The notes beneath the pieces were generated by a model. The model did no database searches. It saw only the letters and a list, made by a program, of their open reading frames with translations, and was not told the origin of the DNA. A program made the translations under genes and the position numbers. 10,451 nucleotides of DNA from LSUCC0057 sp042091915 (lineage in GTDB: Bacteria > Pseudomonadota > Gammaproteobacteria > Pseudomonadales > Porticoccaceae): contig JBELGO010000059.1 in assembly GCA_042091915.1 (NCBI GenBank), positions 1-10,451 on the forward strand, read 5' to 3'. How positions within the stretch are numbered: the first letter of the stretch is position 1; every line of letters starts with the position of its first letter. Shown here one piece after another: positions 6,421 through 10,451 of the stretch.

Positions 6421-7155
6421 CTAGTCGCGCAGTCTAAACGGTGTAAAGTCGGTATCGCGATCGTAGACATCCACCTGTTCGCGCTCCTTTAAGAACGCTA
6501 CAGCGCGGTAGGTAAACGGTGTCATGACGATTTCGACGCCCACTTTAAAGACAAAGTTAAACGCCACTACCATCAACAAGCTCTCAGTAGACCAGATGCC
6601 GGCAAACGCAATCGGGTAGAAAATCAGGCTGTCCACTCCCTGCCCCGCAATGGTGGAACCAATGGTGCGCATCCACAGGTGTCGGCCCTGTGTCCACACC
6701 TTCATTTTCGCCATCACAAATGAGTTGACGAAATCTCCCGCCCAATAAGCGACCATCGACCCCAGTACTATTCTGTAGGTGTTGCCAAACACCAACTCGA
6801 GCGCAGGCTGCAGAGCCATGTTAAACGGCTCGTTGGAGTCGACCGGCAGTGCAATCACCACCGCCGACATGATGGTGGCAAATATCAGCCCAAACAAACC
6901 CGCCCAGATGACCCGGCGAGCGCGCGCGTAACCGTATACCTCGGTGAGAATATCGCCAAAGATATAGCCAATCGGAAAGAACAAATTACCGGCACCAAAG
7001 CTAAACAAAGTGTCTGTCCCTGGCAGTGATAGCTGAGCCACTTTGGCCGGGCCAATCAAATTAGAGCAGATTAGCACTACCACAAAACCGACCATGATTA
7101 GGTCGTAGTACTGGTAGCGCCTACCTTGCTGTGGCGCGTTGGCCAGCTCAGTCAC
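6421..7155 (-). CDS. Queuosine precursor transporter, YhhQ/DUF165 (QPTR) family
   Basis: A 244-residue inner-membrane protein with about six helices. The family signature FFPIGYIFGDILTEVYGYAR (59-78) is clear, as are YDLIMVGFVVVLICSNL near the N-terminus and IAGQGVDSLIFYPIAF in the second half. Members import the 7-deazaguanine precursors preQ0 or preQ1 for queuosine in tRNA. The start is uncertain: I take GTG 7155, which has TGAGGA eight bases upstream. An ATG at 7173 would add six residues but lacks a ribosome site; longer extensions run deep into the folM-like gene. Either choice overlaps that gene's stop (7148), so the two are translationally coupled. No queuosine biosynthesis gene is visible in the window. 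Confidence 0.88.
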   Translation of the reverse strand: MTELANAPQQGRRYQYYDLIMVGFVVVLICSNLIGPAKVAQLSLPGTDTLFSFGAGNLFFPIGYIFGDILTEVYGYARARRVIWAGLFGLIFATIMSAVVIALPVDSNEPFNMALQPALELVFGNTYRIVLGSMVAYWAGDFVNSFVMAKMKVWTQGRHLWMRTIGSTIAGQGVDSLIFYPIAFAGIWSTESLLMVVAFNFVFKVGVEIVMTPFTYRAVAFLKEREQVDVYDRDTDFTPFRLRD

Positions 7156-7897
7156 CCGGGTAATCCTCAGCATTGAGGCCAATGTGCTGAACCGTTTCAC
7201 CACCATCGACAAACAACTGCTGCCCAGTGACATATTCGTTATCGAGCAGATAGAGCAGAGCTTTGCCAAGCTCCTCTGCCTCTCCTTTGCGCGCCAGCGG
7301 AATACCCTGGTTGCGCCACTCTATATAAGCATCGGAGCGAGTCACTCCCGGCATAATCACACCCGGACAGATACCATTGACCCGAATCCGCGGCGCAAAC
7401 TCCATAGCTGCCATTTTAGTGAGCTCGCCCAGCGCTTTTTTGGCCGACAAGTAGGCGCCGTACTGGTACTGCTGAAACTGAATTTTGTTGTCGAGAATAT
7501 TAATAATGTTGCCGCTCTCGACACGATTGGCGAACGCGCCACTAAGCATAAAGGGAGCAAAGAAGTTTACTTGGAACTCTTGCTGCAACATCTCTAATGA
7601 AGTCTCGGCAATCGGCGCAGCATTGTAAATAGAGGCGCAGTTAATCAAGACACTGAGCGAGGGAAAACGCTCTACCACCGCCTCAACCAGCGGCGAAGGA
7701 TCGCCACCGTGAAGAAAATCGCATTGGAAAATCTCACACTCAACGCCCAACTCGCGAATCTCAGCCGCAGTCTGCTCAGCCGCTTGAACCGAACTGCTGT
7801 AGTGAATAGCGATGTCATAACCGGCTTTAGCCAGCGTTAAAGCAAAATGACGGCCGACTCGAATGGCGCTACCGGTAACCAATGCTGCTTGTCGCAT
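7148..7897 (-). CDS. folM: FolM-like pteridine reductase (dihydromonapterin reductase type SDR)
   Basis: A 249-residue SDR with the pteridine-reductase version of the cofactor loop, TGSAIRVG (8-15), with Arg in place of the usual Ser/Gly-Ile pattern, and HYSSS (32-36) after strand beta-2 as in NADPH-dependent PTR1. The active site shows Asp136 (ILDNK) where classical SDRs have Ser, then Tyr149 and Lys153. That Asp/Tyr/Lys set is the pteridine-reductase signature. E. coli FolM makes tetrahydromonapterin from dihydromonapterin and has weak dihydrofolate reductase activity. The start ATG has AGGAG (7906-7910) upstream and a sigma-70-like promoter further up. It overlaps the transporter gene. A different pterin or non-pterin substrate is possible, so the symbol is given with caution. 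Confidence 0.8.
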   Translation of the reverse strand: MRQAALVTGSAIRVGRHFALTLAKAGYDIAIHYSSSVQAAEQTAAEIRELGVECEIFQCDFLHGGDPSPLVEAVVERFPSLSVLINCASIYNAAPIAETSLEMLQQEFQVNFFAPFMLSGAFANRVESGNIINILDNKIQFQQYQYGAYLSAKKALGELTKMAAMEFAPRIRVNGICPGVIMPGVTRSDAYIEWRNQGIPLARKGEAEELGKALLYLLDNEYVTGQQLFVDGGETVQHIGLNAEDYPGD

Positions 7898-7926
7898 AAA
7901 GATCGCTCCTCAATAATTGTGCGCCT

Positions 7927-7955
7927 AGCATAGGTAGTTGCCAGTACAGGATCAA
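7927..7955 (-). promoter_or_regulatory. Sigma-70-like promoter for the folM-yhhQ unit
   Basis: On the minus strand TTGATC (7950-7955) and TATGCT (7927-7932) are exactly 17 bp apart, each matching consensus at four of six positions. Transcription would begin about 25 bases before the folM-like ATG at 7897, leaving room for the AGGAG site. Confidence 0.5.
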
Positions 7956-7958
7956 CCG

Positions 7959-7983
7959 AAAAAAGACCTGGTTTAACCGCAGG
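7959..7983 (-). terminator. Possible weak terminator after the exonuclease gene
   Basis: On the minus strand a bulged stem can form from CCT-(GC bulge)-GGT with ACC-AGG (7967-7983, loop TAA), followed by TC and six T (7959-7964). It sits about 30 bases past the exonuclease stop and right before the folM promoter. The stem is short, so strength is uncertain. Confidence 0.4.
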
Positions 7984-8011
7984 CTATGACGCGGGATTAC
8001 GCAGATTTAAT

Positions 8012-8638
8012 TTAACCCTGGCGATAACTCTCTACAGTCTGCGCTACTCTATTTTTAGGCACTGACTGAACCGCAGCCAATAGCGCTGTAGGAGCGCAGG
8101 CAAGCTGATAATCTGCACACAACTGCCGCTGCAGAGCGATCGTCAAATGAGCGGTACAGCGCGCATCGGCCAGTGCGCGGTGAAATTGCCCGGCCTGTGG
8201 CAGCTGTAATACGCCCGCCAACTCTGAGAGCCGATAACTTGCCAAACCAGGTAACAGACGGCGAGCCAACTTCAAACTACAGAGCAGTTCAACCTGCGAA
8301 GATAGCCCTAACTCATCGAGCTCAGCCTGCCAAAATTTATAGTCAAACGAAGCGTTGTGCGCCACCAACGGCAGACCTGCTACGCGCGCTACCACCTCGC
8401 GCATCACCTTAGACGCACTGGGTGCTGCGCGCACCATAGCATCGCTAATACCCGTTAACCGCTGTATATCGTAAGGAATAGCCTGCTGCGGATTAACCAA
8501 ACTCTGGTAGCTATCGACAATAGCGCCATTGTCGACAATACAGAGCCCGACTTCAGTGATCCGCGCACCTAATGCGGGCGACATCCCGGTAGTTTCAAAA
8601 TCGATAACAGCGTAACTCAATGGCTTTTCTCTGCGCAC
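8012..8638 (-). CDS. DEDDh 3'-5' exonuclease, DnaQ/epsilon-like
   Basis: A 208-residue exonuclease-domain protein. All five catalytic residues of the DEDDh family are present: Asp13 and Glu15 in IDFETTG (12-18), Asp99 in HNASFD (94-99), and His153 with Asp158 in FHRALADA (152-159). It should remove 3'-terminal nucleotides with two metal ions. At 208 residues it is a little shorter than E. coli DnaQ (243); the C-terminal 45 or so residues after the domain are short, and no beta-clamp motif stood out. The start is unsure: GTG 8638 gives the longest form, while TTG 8620 (preceded by AGAGAA) would still keep the active site. It lies 80 bp downstream of umuC on the same strand, with no intrinsic terminator recognised between, so it may be read as part of the SOS unit. 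Confidence 0.85.
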   Translation of the reverse strand: MRREKPLSYAVIDFETTGMSPALGARITEVGLCIVDNGAIVDSYQSLVNPQQAIPYDIQRLTGISDAMVRAAPSASKVMREVVARVAGLPLVAHNASFDYKFWQAELDELGLSSQVELLCSLKLARRLLPGLASYRLSELAGVLQLPQAGQFHRALADARCTAHLTIALQRQLCADYQLACAPTALLAAVQSVPKNRVAQTVESYRQG

Positions 8639-8718
8639 TATTGCGACATTTTTGGGCTACCATTGTAGGGTTATTGTGACTTGTGGGCAGTATTTATCTG
8701 AATACTTAATACTTGCAC

Positions 8719-9963
8719 TCAACCAACCACAGGCAGATCACTCAGGCGGGTGGTATAGGCCGGCGACTTGAGACGGCGCTGCATCTGCCAGCTGGGATTG
8801 ACACCGCTGCTGGCAAAAAATAACTGAGGCCCGTTGCTGTTGAGCTTGTCTACCAGCGCCATCAATTTAGCCGATTTTTCACTCTGGTAACTGTCAAAAA
8901 AATTCAATTGTCCAGCAGCTTCATCGACCAATTCAATAAGGCCCACCCCCGCTTTGGCGTAAGCAAAGCCAGGTTTGTACAGCTGTGCTACCAAGCGCTT
9001 GGCTGCCGATATAATTTGCCCGCTATCGTTGCTGGCAAACGGCAACTGACAGGTCGCGCTGTTGTAGTAGCTATCGGCATCAAACCGCGAACTTTGAATA
9101 AAGACTAACAGCGTTTTGACCAAGCTCTGCTGCTTGCGCAGCTTAACTGCTGCACGGCTGGCATAGAGACTGACTGCCTGCTCTAGCCCTTGCTGACTCT
9201 CTACACGCTGGCCGAACGAGCGAGTAGCGTAAATCTGTTTTTTGTTTTGCGGCTGGCTGTCTAAGTTCATGCAGCGCACCCCATTCAGCTCCGCTACTGT
9301 GCGCTCCAAGTTGACGCCAAAGTGGCGGCGGATACGTTTGGCATCGGCGCGCTGTAGGTCATAGACAGAGTGTATCCCCAGCTCTGCGAGGCGGCGCGAC
9401 AAGCGCGAACCAACCCCCCAGACTTTATTCACCGGTAACTTTTCAAATACCGTCCGCCACCGTTCGAGCTTATCTAAAACACAGACACCTTGGAGTTTTT
9501 GAGATTTTTTGGCGATATGGTTGGCCAATTTAGCCAGCGTTTTAGTCTCTGCAAAACCGACACAGACTGGCATGCGTACATCGCGCCAGAGGGTCTCTTT
9601 GATTTCGCGACCGTACTCAGGCCAATTAAACTGGCAGCCATCTAACAGCAAAAAGCTCTCATCAATTGAGTAGACCTCAAGCGCTGGTGCATATTCGCGC
9701 AGCACTGTCACAACCCTGCGTGAAATATCCCCATAGAGCTCATAGTTACTGCTGAATACCGTGACTTTGTGCCGCTCCAGTAGCGACTTCACCTTAAAGT
9801 ATGGCTGCAGATCAGGAATATCTAACGCTTTGGCCTCTTTGCTGCGCGCGACAATACAACCGTCGTTATTGCTCAATACAACCACCGGTTGGTGGCGCAG
9901 CTCGGGACGAAATATCTGCTCACAACTGGCGAAAAAGCTGTTGCAGTCAACCAGCGCGTACAT
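8719..9963 (-). CDS. umuC: DNA polymerase V catalytic subunit UmuC
   Basis: A 414-residue Y-family polymerase for translesion synthesis in the SOS response, working with processed UmuD. The active site has Asp6 (LVDCN) and Asp101-Glu102 (YSIDESF). The thumb helix-hairpin-helix region is around 181-197 (VWGVGSRLSRRLAELGI), and a beta-clamp binding motif QLNFF is at 352-356, equivalent to QLNLF of E. coli UmuC. Length is near the E. coli protein (422). The steric-gate position, Tyr11 in E. coli UmuC by simple N-terminal alignment, is Phe11 here. Start ATG 9963 has GAGG six bases upstream, inside the end of umuD; the reading frames overlap by 17 bp, ensuring coupled translation. Confidence 0.95.
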   Translation of the reverse strand: MYALVDCNSFFASCEQIFRPELRHQPVVVLSNNDGCIVARSKEAKALDIPDLQPYFKVKSLLERHKVTVFSSNYELYGDISRRVVTVLREYAPALEVYSIDESFLLLDGCQFNWPEYGREIKETLWRDVRMPVCVGFAETKTLAKLANHIAKKSQKLQGVCVLDKLERWRTVFEKLPVNKVWGVGSRLSRRLAELGIHSVYDLQRADAKRIRRHFGVNLERTVAELNGVRCMNLDSQPQNKKQIYATRSFGQRVESQQGLEQAVSLYASRAAVKLRKQQSLVKTLLVFIQSSRFDADSYYNSATCQLPFASNDSGQIISAAKRLVAQLYKPGFAYAKAGVGLIELVDEAAGQLNFFDSYQSEKSAKLMALVDKLNSNGPQLFFASSGVNPSWQMQRRLKSPAYTTRLSDLPVVG

Positions 9964-10381
9964 CTAGATACCTCAGCGAGTGGGTCACCACCCCTTCAAT
10001 ATTGCAGTCGATATCTTCTAATATTTCCAGCTCTGGATAGCGGATGTTGGCCGAACGCAGTGAGCGGCGCTCTTTGTCGAGCACTTTGCAGACCAACTCA
10101 CCATTCATCACGGCGATGACTACTGAGCCTGTGACCGGCGTTTTTGAGCGGTCTACCACCAGTAGATCGCCGTTGAAAATTCCTACTCCCACCATAGAGT
10201 CGCCATTGGCACGGGCAAAATAGGTCGCCGCGGGGCGCTTAATAATGTGCTTATTGAGATCAATAGTCTCTTCAATGTAGTCATCGGCAGGGCTTGGAAA
10301 ACCGGCCGCCACTCGCGAAAGATAGACTGGAATAGCTAACGGCTGCAGAGCCAGCTCGCCATCAATTTTTGTTACACGCAT
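9947..10381 (-). CDS. umuD: UmuD, self-cleaving subunit of DNA polymerase V
   Basis: A 144-residue LexA-like S24 peptidase-family protein. RecA filaments promote its cleavage to UmuD', which joins UmuC. The cleavage site is Ala26-Gly27 in AAGFPSPADDY (E. coli uses Cys24-Gly25). The catalytic pair is Ser62 (NGDSM, 60-63 region) and Lys99 (ELVCKVL), matching the spacing of E. coli Ser60 and Lys97. The DYIEETIDLN segment after the cleavage site is also conserved. Length is typical. It is the first gene of the operon, directly behind a LexA box, and overlaps umuC. Ala-Gly rather than Cys-Gly is the LexA-type cleavage bond and is common in plasmid-type and other UmuD homologues. Confidence 0.95.
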   Translation of the reverse strand: MRVTKIDGELALQPLAIPVYLSRVAAGFPSPADDYIEETIDLNKHIIKRPAATYFARANGDSMVGVGIFNGDLLVVDRSKTPVTGSVVIAVMNGELVCKVLDKERRSLRSANIRYPELEILEDIDCNIEGVVTHSLRYLDVRAG

Positions 10382-10397
10382 ACCATCAAAACCTTAA

Positions 10398-10413
10398 CTG
10401 TATATATATACAG
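10398..10413. promoter_or_regulatory. LexA (SOS) box for umuDC
   Basis: CTGTATATATATACAG is a perfect 16-bp palindrome fitting CTGT-N8-ACAG with the alternating TA core of the strongest gammaproteobacterial LexA sites; the symmetry extends one base on each side. It lies 17 bases before the umuD ATG and overlaps the end of the -10 element, so bound LexA should block transcription tightly. Confidence 0.95.
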
Positions 10414-10440
10414 TATTCAGGTTTTGGCGCTAGATGACAA
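10412..10440 (-). promoter_or_regulatory. Sigma-70-like promoter of umuDC
   Basis: On the minus strand TTGTCA (10435-10440, five of six consensus bases) and AATACT (10412-10417, four of six) are 17 bp apart. The -10 shares two bases with the LexA box. Confidence 0.6.
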
Positions 10441-10451
10441 GAGCTATTCGT

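Noticed and set aside
7139..7597. Plus-strand open frame of 152 codons opposite the folM-like gene
   Set aside because: Antisense to a well-supported pteridine reductase with all active-site residues; no motif of its own.
2616..7897. Three SDR genes (2616-3389, 4071-4808, 7148-7897) as tandem duplicates
   Set aside because: Their cofactor loops, beta-2 ends (Asp, Arg, His-Tyr-Ser), catalytic Ser/Asp position and C-termini all differ; they belong to separate subfamilies.
8689..8706. AGTATT/AATACT hairpin between umuC and the exonuclease gene as a terminator
   Set aside because: The stem is six AT-rich pairs with no following T run on the minus strand, so it is unlikely to stop transcription.
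10396..10415. TA-alternating tract as a microsatellite repeat
   Set aside because: The tract is bounded by CTG and CAG in exact symmetry and sits over the umuD promoter, so it is the LexA box.
1..10451. Prophage, integron, transposon, CRISPR or defence island
   Set aside because: No integrase, transposase, terminal repeats, repeat-spacer units, tRNA gene or toxin-antitoxin pair was seen; umuDC alone is not evidence of a mobile element.

Overview
The window looks like chromosomal DNA from a marine-type gammaproteobacterium. The evidence is the dense gene packing, moderate G+C, E. coli-type sigma-70 and LexA signals, a complete umuDC operon, and a DUF2878/chalcone-isomerase-like/DUF3833 gene set typical of Vibrio, Shewanella and Cellvibrionales-like bacteria. 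Cellvibrionales/Spongiibacteraceae-type is my guess from gene content alone. No RNA gene, insertion sequence, CRISPR array or phage gene was seen.

Layout. (1) Positions 1-3389 hold fatty-acid or acyl-CoA metabolism: the tail of an unidentified upstream gene, a long-chain acyl-CoA synthetase (+), a shared bidirectional terminator, then a leftward pair made of an NAD-type SDR (3-hydroxyacyl-CoA dehydrogenase-like) and a crotonase-family enzyme with isomerase-like active-site residues. (2) A 214-bp divergent control region (3390-3603) carries several palindromes. (3) Positions 3604-6416 hold a tightly overlapping rightward five-gene operon: NTF2/SnoaL-like protein, NADP-type SDR, DUF2878 inner-membrane protein, exported chalcone-isomerase-like protein and DUF3833 lipoprotein. 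(4) Positions 6421-7897 hold a leftward, translationally overlapping pair, folM-like pteridine reductase and a YhhQ-type queuosine-precursor transporter. It has its own sigma-70-like promoter and an intrinsic terminator lying inside the 3' end of the DUF3833 gene. (5) Positions 8012-10451 hold a leftward SOS unit: a near-ideal LexA box, umuD, umuC (17-bp overlap), then a DEDDh 3'-5' exonuclease gene 80 bp downstream with no visible terminator between.

How the genes fit together. The synthetase would activate fatty acids that the crotonase and SDR could process. The five-gene operon spans cytoplasm, inner membrane, periplasm and outer membrane, which suggests an envelope or lipid-modification pathway. 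From family knowledge, related genes often sit beside photolyase, DUF1365 and cyclopropane-fatty-acid-synthase-like genes in photo-oxidative-stress clusters; those partners are absent here. This is the part of the window most likely to hide undescribed biology. folM and yhhQ both concern metabolites derived from GTP cyclohydrolase I chemistry (pterins and 7-deazaguanines). The umuDC-exonuclease arrangement raises the possibility of an SOS-induced exonuclease accompanying DNA polymerase V.
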